This document shows positions 25,706-33,916 of a stretch of 64,000 nucleotides of DNA, one piece after another. Position 1 is the stretch's first letter. Each line of letters begins with the position of its first letter. This DNA comes from Rhizobium oryziradicis (lineage in GTDB: Bacteria; Pseudomonadota; Alphaproteobacteria; Rhizobiales; Rhizobiaceae): assembly GCF_001939045.1 (NCBI RefSeq), contig NZ_MKIM01000032.1:362-64361 (forward strand), in the 5' to 3' direction. Both the position numbers and the translations under genes were made by a program. Below the pieces are notes generated by a model that was given only the letters and a program-made list of their open reading frames with translations, made no database searches and was not told the origin of the DNA.

Positions 25706-27090
25706 TGTTGGCCTCCAAGCAATCGCACCCGCTCTCACCCCTGATGCGCAAGGACATTGCCGATTTCCTTGAAAATCAGCAGCCCATTTTGCGCGAGGGT
25801 TTTGAACGCTTCGGCTCTCCGCTTCATCTGCTGTGGCCCGAGGCGCTGAAAGACAATCTTCGCTCCTTGCGCACTGTGCTGAACGCGCAAAACGTCGCTT
25901 CAAAAATTTACTACGGCGTGAAGGTCAATAAATCCCTGGGCCTGATGGGTGCCGCCTTGGGCGCGAGCGGCGGGCTGGATGTGTCCAGCCTTTATGAGCT
26001 TCAGGATGCCCTGCACCTTGGGGCAGAGGGTCGTGATATTGTGGCAACTGGCCCTGCCAAAACACCGGCATTTCATCAGGCTCTTCTGGCCTGCAACGCT
26101 TTGATTTCCATCGATTCCGTTGAGGAATTTGATGATCTGCTCCGTCAATTGCCAACTGAAGGCGGGCCGCATCCTGTACTGTTGCGCCTCCGGCCCGGCA
26201 ATCAGGGACAAAGCCGGTTTGGCATGGGGCTGGATGATGCCATCCACTGCCTCAAGCGGCTGGTCGACATGCCAGCGCTGCGGTTTGAAGGCGTGCATTT
26301 CCATCTCGGTGGCTATAGCGTTGAAACACGGGTTGAGGCCCTTCAGGAAGCAGCGGATCTGATTGCCATCGCCCGTGGCTTGGGATTGTCGCCACGGCTC
26401 ATCGACATTGGCGGTGGCTTGCCAGCGCGATATGTCGATCACGCCGCTTATGTTGCCTTTCAGGAGGCACAGACAGCGGAGGATTATCGCACCCATCGTC
26501 TGCCGCAGTCCTTTTACCCCTATGGTGGGCCTATCGATGCTGTGGAATGGCTGCGCCGTCTGCTCAGCGCCACCATGCGCGATGGCCGTGACGTCGCCAG
26601 CTATTTTGCGGGCGAAAACCTCACGCTTGCCATGGAGCCAGGCCGCGCCCTTGCCGATCAATGCGCCGTGACGGTGCTGAGGATCACCCGCGTGAAGGCG
26701 CTGGATGCGCGCTCGGCGGTTATTTTCGTCGAGGGCAGCAGTTTCAGCGCCTGCGAAACCTGGTTTGCCTCTGAATTTCTGGTGGACCCGATCTTGCTGT
26801 CCAACCAGCCAAAAGCGTTGGCAGCGGCACCGTTGCGGGCCTATCTCGCAGGCCATAGCTGCCTTGATGATGATGTGATTTCAAACAGATGGCTTGATTT
26901 TCCATCAGCGCCGCAAGCCGGTGATTTTCTCGCCTATGTCAACACCGGCGGCTATCAGATGGATCTGATGGAAAACCAGTTTCACCGCCATCCCATGCCA
27001 ACCCGCTTATGTGTCAGGAGGACCGCAGATGGACTGTCCGAACTTATTCCGGATCAATGTGAGGAGACACAATGCTCTATACATCTGTAA
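25702..27090 (+). CDS. PLP-dependent decarboxylase (SbnH/LysA-like)
   Basis: Alanine-racemase-fold type III PLP decarboxylase, 462 residues. The PLP lysine is K74 in YYGVKVNKS, where LysA-type enzymes have YAVKAN. RFGMG, the phosphate-binding HFHLGGY and IDIGGGLP blocks, EPGRALAD and the C-terminal active-site region SCLDDD ... NTGGYQMDL are visible. SbnH decarboxylates a citryl-diaminopropionate intermediate to leave an ethylenediamine unit; a related step is inferred here, giving an aminoethyl group. It overlaps both neighbours (ATGA before, 19 bp after), so it is tightly coupled in the operon. Confidence 0.85.
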   Translation: MMLASKQSHPLSPLMRKDIADFLENQQPILREGFERFGSPLHLLWPEALKDNLRSLRTVLNAQNVASKIYYGVKVNKSLGLMGAALGASGGLDVSSLYELQDALHLGAEGRDIVATGPAKTPAFHQALLACNALISIDSVEEFDDLLRQLPTEGGPHPVLLRLRPGNQGQSRFGMGLDDAIHCLKRLVDMPALRFEGVHFHLGGYSVETRVEALQEAADLIAIARGLGLSPRLIDIGGGLPARYVDHAAYVAFQEAQTAEDYRTHRLPQSFYPYGGPIDAVEWLRRLLSATMRDGRDVASYFAGENLTLAMEPGRALADQCAVTVLRITRVKALDARSAVIFVEGSSFSACETWFASEFLVDPILLSNQPKALAAAPLRAYLAGHSCLDDDVISNRWLDFPSAPQAGDFLAYVNTGGYQMDLMENQFHRHPMPTRLCVRRTADGLSELIPDQCEETQCSIHL

Positions 27091-28082
27091 CACAATTGAT
27101 TGGCCAGACACCACTTATTCAGCTTGATCTCGCAACCAGCAATGCAAGACTGTTGCTGAAAATGGAGAAGAACAACCCCGGCGGCTCGATGAAGGACCGC
27201 ATGGCCCGCAGCATGGTGGTGGCAGCCCTTGAGGATGGCCGCCTGCCCAAGGGCGGAACGATTGTTGAATCCTCTTCCGGCAACACCGGCACCGGATTGG
27301 CCTTGGCGGCGCTGGAATTTGGCCTGCGCTTTATCGCGGTTGTCGATCACCATGCCGCCCCGGATAAAATTCGCACAATGCGGGCCTTGGGGGCCGAAAT
27401 CCGCTATGTGGAAGGCAATTTTCGCGAGGATGAAGTGGCCGTGGTGGAGCGCCAAAGGCTGGCAGCCCAGCTTGGTGCACAGCTGCCCGGCGCGCTTTTT
27501 ATGAACCAGTCCGACAATCCGGCCAACCCGGATGGTTATGCTGGCTTTGTGGATGAGCTGGTCGAACAATTGCCTGATGGACTGGATGCCTTTATCGGCT
27601 GCGTCGGCACGGGCGGTTCCATGACCGGCATTTCGCAGCGCCTCAAGCGCATCAATCCCGCCATCAAGACCATTGCCGTCGAGCCAGCAGGCTCGATCGT
27701 GTTTGGCAAGCCCGGCCATCCTTACTATCAGTCAGGCACCGGCACACCGGCTGGCGATGAAGTTGGCAAAGTGCTGGATTACAGCTGCATTGACGAAGGC
27801 GTGCAGGTGACCGACACTCAAGCCTTTGAAACGGCACGCTATATTGCCAAACGAAAAGGCATTCTGGTGGGCGGATCAACCGGCGGCACCATTTACAAGG
27901 CGCTGGAGTTCATTGCATCCGGCAAATTGAGCGGCACCATTGTCACCGCCGTTGCCGATGGCGGCGAGAAATATCTCGGCTCGGTGTTTGATGACGAGTG
28001 GATGGCAAAACGCGGGCTTTTGAACCCGGCCATTGCCGCCCAGCTGGATGGTTGGTTCTTTGGCATGGCAGGTGCGGCATGA
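27072..28082 (+). CDS. SbnA-like PLP-dependent synthase (cysteine synthase fold)
   Basis: Fold type II PLP enzyme, 336 residues. The PLP lysine is K41 in NPGGSMKDR, the substrate loop ESSSGNTGTG is at about residues 66-75, and the phosphate cradle GTGGSMTG is present. SbnA uses O-phosphoserine and the amino group of glutamate to make an N-(2-amino-2-carboxyethyl) amino acid. With a serine-kinase-like gene in the same operon, the same chemistry is likely here, but the accepting amino acid may be lysine rather than glutamate (inference). A housekeeping cysteine synthase role is less likely given the operon. It overlaps the decarboxylase gene by 19 bp. Confidence 0.85.
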   Translation: MLYTSVTQLIGQTPLIQLDLATSNARLLLKMEKNNPGGSMKDRMARSMVVAALEDGRLPKGGTIVESSSGNTGTGLALAALEFGLRFIAVVDHHAAPDKIRTMRALGAEIRYVEGNFREDEVAVVERQRLAAQLGAQLPGALFMNQSDNPANPDGYAGFVDELVEQLPDGLDAFIGCVGTGGSMTGISQRLKRINPAIKTIAVEPAGSIVFGKPGHPYYQSGTGTPAGDEVGKVLDYSCIDEGVQVTDTQAFETARYIAKRKGILVGGSTGGTIYKALEFIASGKLSGTIVTAVADGGEKYLGSVFDDEWMAKRGLLNPAIAAQLDGWFFGMAGAA

Positions 28083-29215
28083 AGGTCGCCATCTGCGGCG
28101 CGGGCCGCACCGGGCACCTGAACGCCGTGCTGTTCAAGCAAAACCCAGAGGTTCATCTCTCGGTTTTCACCGAAAACCATCTTTTGGCCCAGCAATGGGC
28201 CAAAACCTCAACCCCATGGCAGGCCTTTTTGCCCGATGGACAGGCCTTGACGGGCCGCCCCGATTACGTCGGCAGCGATGCGAACACAGCCTTAGGCGAT
28301 GCCGATCTCATCGTCATCACCCAGCCAGCCCATGTCCGCAGCCATCTGCTGAAGCGCATCAAAGACAGCATATCCACCACCAAACCGGTGTATCTGGGAG
28401 CGATTCCGGGCTTTTGCGGCTTTGACTGGCTGGCGGCGGAGCATTTGGGTGCAAAGGACAATGTGATCATCTGGGGTTTGAAAGATGTGCCGCATATTGC
28501 CTTTGAACTGGTGGCCGGACACAGCGTTCGCATGGGCGGCGCAAAGGCCCATTTGTTTGTTGGTCTTCACCGGCGCGAAACCAGCGACAGCGCAAAAGCC
28601 CTGCGAGCGATGCTGATTGCGCTTTACAATGCGCCCGTCACGCTTTTGCGCGATTATCTGGAAATCACCCTGACACCCGGCAATGCATTGATGCATCCGG
28701 CCATGCTCTATGGCCTGCTGGGACCGGGGGCTGCGTGGGAACACACACCGTTTGCCGAGCCGCTTTGCTGGTGGAGTGATTGCCCCGAGGAAGGCGCGCA
28801 ACTTCTGGAACAATTTGACGCCGAAAATCAGGCCTTATGTCAGGCCATTGAAGCGCGCACCGGCATTGATCTCAGCTCCGTCAAACCCTTACGGGAGGAG
28901 TTGATTGAGGCCTATGGCGATCAGATTGCTGATCCTCAAACCATGTTTTCGCTGCTCAGAACCAATCGTGCCTATGCGGGCATTCAATTGCCCCTGATTT
29001 CCAATCCCAAGGGGACAGGCTGGCTGATTGATCGCGACAGCCGGGCGTTTCACGAGGATGTTGCCTGCGGGCAGGCCTTGCTTGTCAAGCTCAGTGAGCG
29101 GCTGGGCGTGCCCACGCCCGCCATTTCCAAGACCTATGCATGGGCGCGCCGCTATCACGGTGCATTGCCCGACGCATTAAGCCCCGTTCCTCATGATTGG
29201 CTGGAGGCTGCCTGA
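28079..29215 (+). CDS. Opine dehydrogenase-like enzyme
   Basis: NAD(P)-dependent oxidoreductase of the octopine/nopaline dehydrogenase family, 378 residues. The Rossmann motif VAICGAGRTGHLNA opens the protein. The octopine-dehydrogenase domain follows with TPGNALMHPAMLYG (catalytic-type His) and FHEDVACGQALLVKLSERLGVPTP. Such enzymes join an amino group to a keto acid reductively, or run in reverse. The staphyloferrin B locus has SbnB (ornithine cyclodeaminase family) at this place, so this is a different enzyme class. The ATG at 28079 overlaps the upstream stop (ATGA). Likely keto acid pyruvate, by comparison with rhizobactin structure (inference). Confidence 0.82.
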   Translation: MKVAICGAGRTGHLNAVLFKQNPEVHLSVFTENHLLAQQWAKTSTPWQAFLPDGQALTGRPDYVGSDANTALGDADLIVITQPAHVRSHLLKRIKDSISTTKPVYLGAIPGFCGFDWLAAEHLGAKDNVIIWGLKDVPHIAFELVAGHSVRMGGAKAHLFVGLHRRETSDSAKALRAMLIALYNAPVTLLRDYLEITLTPGNALMHPAMLYGLLGPGAAWEHTPFAEPLCWWSDCPEEGAQLLEQFDAENQALCQAIEARTGIDLSSVKPLREELIEAYGDQIADPQTMFSLLRTNRAYAGIQLPLISNPKGTGWLIDRDSRAFHEDVACGQALLVKLSERLGVPTPAISKTYAWARRYHGALPDALSPVPHDWLEAA

Positions 29216-31116
29216 TGACCCATTCGCTTTCGCCCGAATTTGACACCGATACCCGCACCATACACCCAGCTTTGCACAAAGCGGCCATTGCCAATGCCAT
29301 CAATCGCCTGGTGCGCTGCCTGTTTGCCGAACGTCTGCTGGCACCCGAAGCCTTGCTGTGGTCACGCGATGGTCAGCAGGCGTGGCTGCCGCTGTGGCAC
29401 ACACGCCGGGTTTTGCATTTCAAACATCTGCATGCCGCCCCGGCAGGCACATTGCAAAACCGTGGCGAGATCGAGGTTCTCGATGCCAAGGGCGCAATTG
29501 TGCCGATTGATCACCCCGATGCCTTGCTTGCCGAAGTGGCGGGCGCGCTTGCCATCACCCCTGCCCCCGATGGGCTGGAGGTTTTAAGCCGCGACATCAA
29601 CGACAGTATTAACAACGACATTCTGGCCCGCAAGCATCGGCACGTCTGGACGCAGGACCTTTCCAGCAAAATCGCAAAGGCGGGTGCGAAAGATTTCATC
29701 GATTATCTTTACAGCCATCTGCCCGCCCATCAGGCGGCCATGCTGCTGGATCAATGGGGCGCGCTGGAGGGCCATCCCTTTTATCCAACCTGGAAGGCCA
29801 AGCCCAATTTGCAGCCCGATGACGTTGTGGCTCTTTCGCCGGAATTTGGCGCGAAAGTACCGCTTCGCATTGCTGCGCTTCGCAAGGATTGGGCCTATGT
29901 GGAAAAAATGCCGCATGTGAGCGATTACAATTCCTGGTTCGAAGCGGCCTTTCCGGAATTGTATGAATCATGGTCTAACCATTTGATAGAAATGGGAAAA
30001 GCTCCAGACGACTGGCTTCCTTTACCCATTCACGGCTGGCATCTTGAGCATTTTGTCACCCAGGAATTTGCGCCGGAAATTGCGGATGGCATTTTGCTGC
30101 TCGATGGGCCTCAGATTGTCACATCACCATCCATGTCATTTCGCACCATGCTGCCGGATGATGAGATTTTAAGGCCGTTTATCAAACTGCCGGTTGCCAT
30201 CTGGCTGACCAGCGAGCAACGCACCTTGCAAGCAAAATCCATTCATATGGGGCCGCGTCTTTCCACCTTGATCAGCACAATTTTGCAAAACGAGAAGGAG
30301 ATTGGCGCACAGCTGGAAATCTTCACCGAGGAATTGGGCGCCATTTTACATGACCCCGCGACCGACGATGAGCATCGCGGCCGGTTTTTGTCGGTGGTCT
30401 ATCGCAATGCCGAGCCTTTGCGCCGTGCGGATGGCAAATACGCCATCACGGTCGCCGCCCTTTTGAGCGCAAGCCCCAGCAATGGAAAACCCATCCTGTG
30501 CGAGCTGATTGCACGGTATTGCCAGCAACATAAAGACCGTGAACTCATTGAAAATGTTCGCAGTTTCTTCAAGCGCTATACCGAGATCGTGGTGCGCCCT
30601 GCCCTTGCCATGTACTTGCTTTACGGCATTGCCTTTGAGGCTCACCAGCAAAATGCCACCATTTTGTTTGATCCCTCCGGGGCACCCGACAAGCTGATCA
30701 TCCGCGACTTTGGCGATGGCCGCAGCTATGCGCCGTTGCTGGAAGCACGCGGCTACCATCTCAAGCCCTTTCAGCGTGCCGGCATTTTGCCCACCACCTT
30801 TGACGGCGACATATCCCTGGTGCGGTCCTTCCTCATCGACGCCTGCTTCATTTGCCATTTGCATGAAATTGCTCTGTGCCTGACGCAGCACTATGGCATC
30901 GACAACGACGACCTTTGGATGGTCATCAAAGAGGTCACGGAACAGGCCTTCGACACAGTGCGCCCTCGCGTCACCTCGGATGCGTTCTGGCAGGAAGAAC
31001 GGCAGGCTTTGCTGGAAAAACCATGGCCAACCCGCTCGGTTTTGACCATGCATCTTCAGCGCTACAAGGATTATCGGGTTGAACATCTGCTTCCCAATCC
31101 GTTGGTGGGCCGGTGA
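29215..31116 (+). CDS. NIS siderophore synthetase (IucA/IucC family)
   Basis: ATP-dependent synthetase that joins a carboxylic acid (citrate or malate) to an amine without a peptide synthetase. The 633-residue product has the IucA/IucC blocks HPFYPTWKAK, LPIHGWHLE, TSPSMSFRTM and the C-terminal FhuF-like iron-transporter domain with FEAHQQNATILFD and IRDFGDGRSYAPLL. The ATG at 29215 overlaps the upstream stop (TGATG). It is the only NIS enzyme in the locus, so the product should carry a single such amide or be symmetrical. The acid used cannot be told from the sequence. Confidence 0.93.
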   Translation: MTHSLSPEFDTDTRTIHPALHKAAIANAINRLVRCLFAERLLAPEALLWSRDGQQAWLPLWHTRRVLHFKHLHAAPAGTLQNRGEIEVLDAKGAIVPIDHPDALLAEVAGALAITPAPDGLEVLSRDINDSINNDILARKHRHVWTQDLSSKIAKAGAKDFIDYLYSHLPAHQAAMLLDQWGALEGHPFYPTWKAKPNLQPDDVVALSPEFGAKVPLRIAALRKDWAYVEKMPHVSDYNSWFEAAFPELYESWSNHLIEMGKAPDDWLPLPIHGWHLEHFVTQEFAPEIADGILLLDGPQIVTSPSMSFRTMLPDDEILRPFIKLPVAIWLTSEQRTLQAKSIHMGPRLSTLISTILQNEKEIGAQLEIFTEELGAILHDPATDDEHRGRFLSVVYRNAEPLRRADGKYAITVAALLSASPSNGKPILCELIARYCQQHKDRELIENVRSFFKRYTEIVVRPALAMYLLYGIAFEAHQQNATILFDPSGAPDKLIIRDFGDGRSYAPLLEARGYHLKPFQRAGILPTTFDGDISLVRSFLIDACFICHLHEIALCLTQHYGIDNDDLWMVIKEVTEQAFDTVRPRVTSDAFWQEERQALLEKPWPTRSVLTMHLQRYKDYRVEHLLPNPLVGR

Positions 31117-32369
31117 TGCTCAAAGCCGCAGCTCTGCTTCGGGCCTACACGCCTGTTTTTCTTCTGCTGTTTGGGCTGCAGTTCATTTCCATGGGTGCCA
31201 TGGAAATGAGCGGCCCCTTTTGGGCCTTGCAAATCAAGGCGCTCAGCCCGTCAGATGCGGTGTTCGGGCTGGCCAGCATCGGGGTCTACATCTGCCCGAT
31301 GCTGGGCATCTCCCTGACCAGCGCTTTCTGGGGCCGGATGGGTGATCGCTATGGCAATCGCCTGATGATGGTGCGGGCGTTGATCGGGCTGGCTGTGACG
31401 CAATTGCTGATCGCCTTTGCCCAGGATGTCTGGATCATTCTGGTGTTGCGATTTTTGCAAGGTGCCTGTGCTGGCTATATTGCGCCTGCGCAAGCCTATG
31501 CTGTGCAGGTCAACAGCGGGCGTGACCGGGCAAGCCTGTTTGCCTGGCTACAAGTGGCCACCAATCTCGGCTCGCTGGGCGGTGCCTTTGCCGGCGGGCT
31601 TATTCTGGATGCCATGCCCTTTTCCGCCGTCAACATCACGGCAGGTGCCATCTGCGCGCTCTGCGCCCTTGCGGCCTGGATCACCCTTCCGATCCCAACC
31701 GTGAAGAGTGCCAAAAGCAAGGCAACCTTGACCGAGAGGGACGTGCCGCCAGCGCCCGCCAAAATCGCCTCCCCTCCCCTTCAGGAGAAACCAGCCCCGG
31801 TGTTGGGCCTGCTGGTGCTGATCTGCGCCTTGCTGGCCAGCCGTATGGTGCTGCAGGTTCCCTTTTCGCTGTATATGGTGCGCGTTTTCGGCGCGGATCA
31901 CTGGATTATTGGCCTGAGCTATGGGCTGATGGCCTGCGGCTTTGTGATAGGTGCCCCGCTTTGGGCGCGGTTTTTCAAAATGCGCAGCCTCGGCTTTGTG
32001 CTGGGGGCCAGCAGCGCCATTGCGCTGGCCTGTGCGGCTGTGACCCTGCTTGCCGGGTTTAGCACGTCCGTGCCCGTCTTTGCGGCCCTCTATTTCGTCT
32101 GGGGCGTGCTTTTGGGCGGCACAACGCCGGTGCTGACGGCGCGTCTATCGCAAGCCACAGCGCTCCACCGGCAAGGCGAAATTCTGGGTCGCGCCCAGAG
32201 CTTTCAGCAAATCGCCTCTATCCTCGGCATTGCCTCCGGTGTCGCCTGCATGCAGCTTTTGGGTGTTGATGCCGCGTTTTCCGTGGTGGCTGCCTGCTAT
32301 CTTCTGTCTTTCTTCGTTGGCTTGTCGATCAAGTTCAAAACAAGCCTTCTCCCCAACCGCATAGGATAA
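31116..32369 (+). CDS. MFS exporter, probable siderophore efflux
   Basis: Major facilitator superfamily transporter of about 417 residues with some twelve hydrophobic segments. The MFS loop motif GRMGDRYGNRLMMVRA between helices 2 and 3 is clear, and a long polar loop (residues about 190-225) divides the halves. The ATG at 31116 overlaps the stop of the synthetase gene; a GTG three bases earlier is in frame but not needed. SbnD- and PvsC-type MFS pumps occupy the same place in other NIS siderophore operons, so export of the product is inferred. Confidence 0.88.
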   Translation: MLKAAALLRAYTPVFLLLFGLQFISMGAMEMSGPFWALQIKALSPSDAVFGLASIGVYICPMLGISLTSAFWGRMGDRYGNRLMMVRALIGLAVTQLLIAFAQDVWIILVLRFLQGACAGYIAPAQAYAVQVNSGRDRASLFAWLQVATNLGSLGGAFAGGLILDAMPFSAVNITAGAICALCALAAWITLPIPTVKSAKSKATLTERDVPPAPAKIASPPLQEKPAPVLGLLVLICALLASRMVLQVPFSLYMVRVFGADHWIIGLSYGLMACGFVIGAPLWARFFKMRSLGFVLGASSAIALACAAVTLLAGFSTSVPVFAALYFVWGVLLGGTTPVLTARLSQATALHRQGEILGRAQSFQQIASILGIASGVACMQLLGVDAAFSVVAACYLLSFFVGLSIKFKTSLLPNRIG

Positions 32370-32373
32370 AACG

Positions 32374-33558
32374 GTGATCAAACCAGCCATCACACTCTTT
32401 GCCCCCCTGCTCTTGGCAACCCTGCTGTCGTGTCTTGTCGCGCCTGTATCACCCTCCTACGCCACGGATCAGGTGCCGCCGCAGACTTCTGCGCCCGCGC
32501 AGCATCGCATCACTGTCACCGACATTTCGGGACGGCAGGTCTCACTGAATGTTCCCGTCCATCGCATGTTGCTGGGCGAAGGACGCCAACTGTATCTGGT
32601 GGCATCGTTGGAATCCAAAGATCCGCTCTCCTTTCTGGCTGGATGGAAAAATGATCTGATCGAAGCCGATCCTGCCACCTATGCGCAATATCTGGCAAAA
32701 TTTCCAAAACTTGCCGATCTGCCTACCTTTGGCGGCAAGGAAAGCGGCCTGATCGATCTTGAATCCGCCATTGTGCAAAAGCCCGATGTGGTGCTGCTCA
32801 ACTTAGAAACCCAACGCGCCACGGCCGAGACCGCCTATATTGAAAAGCTCGCCTCCCTTGGCATTCCGGTTCTGTATATCGATTTTCGCCACCAGCCCTT
32901 GAAAAACACCGAGCCAACCATCCGCCTGCTGGGCGAAATCATGGGCCGGGAAAGCCGCGCTGACGAGATTATCGCCTTTCGCAAAAAAGCACTGGCGCAG
33001 GTGACGGATGTTATTGCCCAGAAAAAACCCGCCCGCCCCAACGTGTTTGTTGAACGCATTGGTGGTTATACCGATGATTGCTGCCTCACCTTTGGCAATG
33101 AAAATTTTGGCCGCTATGTTGAAATCGCCGGTGGACACAATATCGGCGGTGATTTTCTGCCCGGAACCTTTGGCCAGTTGAACCCTGAACAGGTGATTGC
33201 CACGGATCCAGATCAGGTGATTGTCACCAGCGCCAATTGGCAGGCTTACGTGCCGGGCGGCCACTGGATTCCCCTCGGGCCGGGAGCCGATATGAAAGAG
33301 GCGGAAAAAAAGCTGGAATGGTTCACCACACGAAAAGCCTACAGTGGCACCAAGGCGCTCAAAACCCGCAGCTTTCATGGCATTTGGCACCAGTTCTACA
33401 ATAGCCCGTATGAATTTATCGCCATCCAGCAGATCGCCAAGTGGCTTCATCCAGACCTGTTTGCCAATCTCGATCCCGATGAAACCTTTCGCGAATATCA
33501 CCGCCTGTTTCTGCCGATCGATTATAAGCCGGGCTACAGCGTAAGCCTCACACACTAA
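32374..33558 (+). CDS. Periplasmic ferric-siderophore binding protein (FecB/FepB-like)
   Basis: ABC substrate-binding protein of the iron-complex family, 394 residues. A signal peptide ends at PSYA (residue 30). The N-terminal VTDISGRQVSLNVPVHRMLL is the usual first strand, KPDVVLLNLE lies in the middle, and NPEQVIATDPDQVIVTS is the typical second-lobe block. The start is a GTG at 32374, 5 bp after the MFS stop. No FecCD-type permease or ATPase follows; a terminator does. It must therefore work with a transporter encoded elsewhere, or act in periplasmic iron release. Confidence 0.88.
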   Translation: MIKPAITLFAPLLLATLLSCLVAPVSPSYATDQVPPQTSAPAQHRITVTDISGRQVSLNVPVHRMLLGEGRQLYLVASLESKDPLSFLAGWKNDLIEADPATYAQYLAKFPKLADLPTFGGKESGLIDLESAIVQKPDVVLLNLETQRATAETAYIEKLASLGIPVLYIDFRHQPLKNTEPTIRLLGEIMGRESRADEIIAFRKKALAQVTDVIAQKKPARPNVFVERIGGYTDDCCLTFGNENFGRYVEIAGGHNIGGDFLPGTFGQLNPEQVIATDPDQVIVTSANWQAYVPGGHWIPLGPGADMKEAEKKLEWFTTRKAYSGTKALKTRSFHGIWHQFYNSPYEFIAIQQIAKWLHPDLFANLDPDETFREYHRLFLPIDYKPGYSVSLTH

Positions 33559-33580
33559 GCCATATCCGCAAGAAGACTGC

Positions 33581-33617
33581 ACCGCCGCCAATTTCCCGGA
33601 AATTGGCGGCGGTTTTC
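33581..33617 (+). terminator. Rho-independent terminator of the siderophore operon
   Basis: A 15-bp stem pairs ACCGCCGCCAATTTC (33581-33595) with its perfect complement (33599-33613) across a 3-nt loop and is followed by TTTT. Confidence 0.9.
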
Positions 33618-33661
33618 ATAAAAAAAAAGGGCCTCCAAACGTTTCCGTTGTGGAAGCCCTT
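33618..33661 (-). terminator. Minus-strand terminator upstream of repA
   Basis: AAGGGC-C-TCCA (33627-33637) pairs with TGGA-A-GCCCTT (33651-33661) with one mismatch. On the minus strand the stem is followed by a run of Ts (complement of the A-run 33620-33628). No minus-strand gene lies to the right, so it either blocks antisense transcription or ends an unrecognised antisense RNA. Confidence 0.6.
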
Positions 33662-33754
33662 CTCATAACCTTAAGCACCCAACGAATCGCATTTTCGCGA
33701 ATCATAGTCAAGAATCACTGCGGAAAAAATCCGCTGTTTTTATAAATAACAGGC

Positions 33755-33770
33755 GTCGTCCGCGGACGAC
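33755..33770. other. parS: parS-like centromere site upstream of repA
   Basis: GTCGTCCGCGGACGAC is a perfect 16-bp palindrome. It fits the repABC parS pattern GTTNNNNGCNNNNAAC with T and A changed to C and G at the inner flank positions. The identical 16 bp occur again inside repB at 35858-35873, so RepB is the likely binding protein. Confidence 0.75.
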
Positions 33771-33916
33771 AGCTTGATATCGCCAAGGCTCACGTTTCAT
33801 AGGCCCGCAAAATTCATAGTTAAATGTTTGTAAATTGGTAACGAATCTGCGCATAGTGTAATTGCGCAGTTAGGGCGTTTTTTCCAAAAAATGCGCAGTT
33901 ACCCCGAGGTTTTCAA

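Larger units (their letters stand above)
33559..33916. other. Intergenic region between siderophore operon and repA
   Basis: No gene is seen. It holds a plus-strand terminator (33581-33617), a minus-strand terminator (33627-33661), a 16-bp parS-like palindrome (33755-33770) and three TGCGCA sites close to repA (33848, 33863, 33892), the last two in the longer repeat TGCGCAGTTA. This is an expected layout for a repA regulatory region. Confidence 0.65.

Noticed and set aside
25271..33558. A standard staphyloferrin B locus
   Set aside because: Only one NIS synthetase is present instead of three, and both SbnB and the citrate synthase SbnG are missing.
25271..33558. A vibrioferrin (pvs) locus
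   Set aside because: The ATP-grasp ligase and the second NIS synthetase of pvs loci are missing, while SbnA-like and opine dehydrogenase genes are present.
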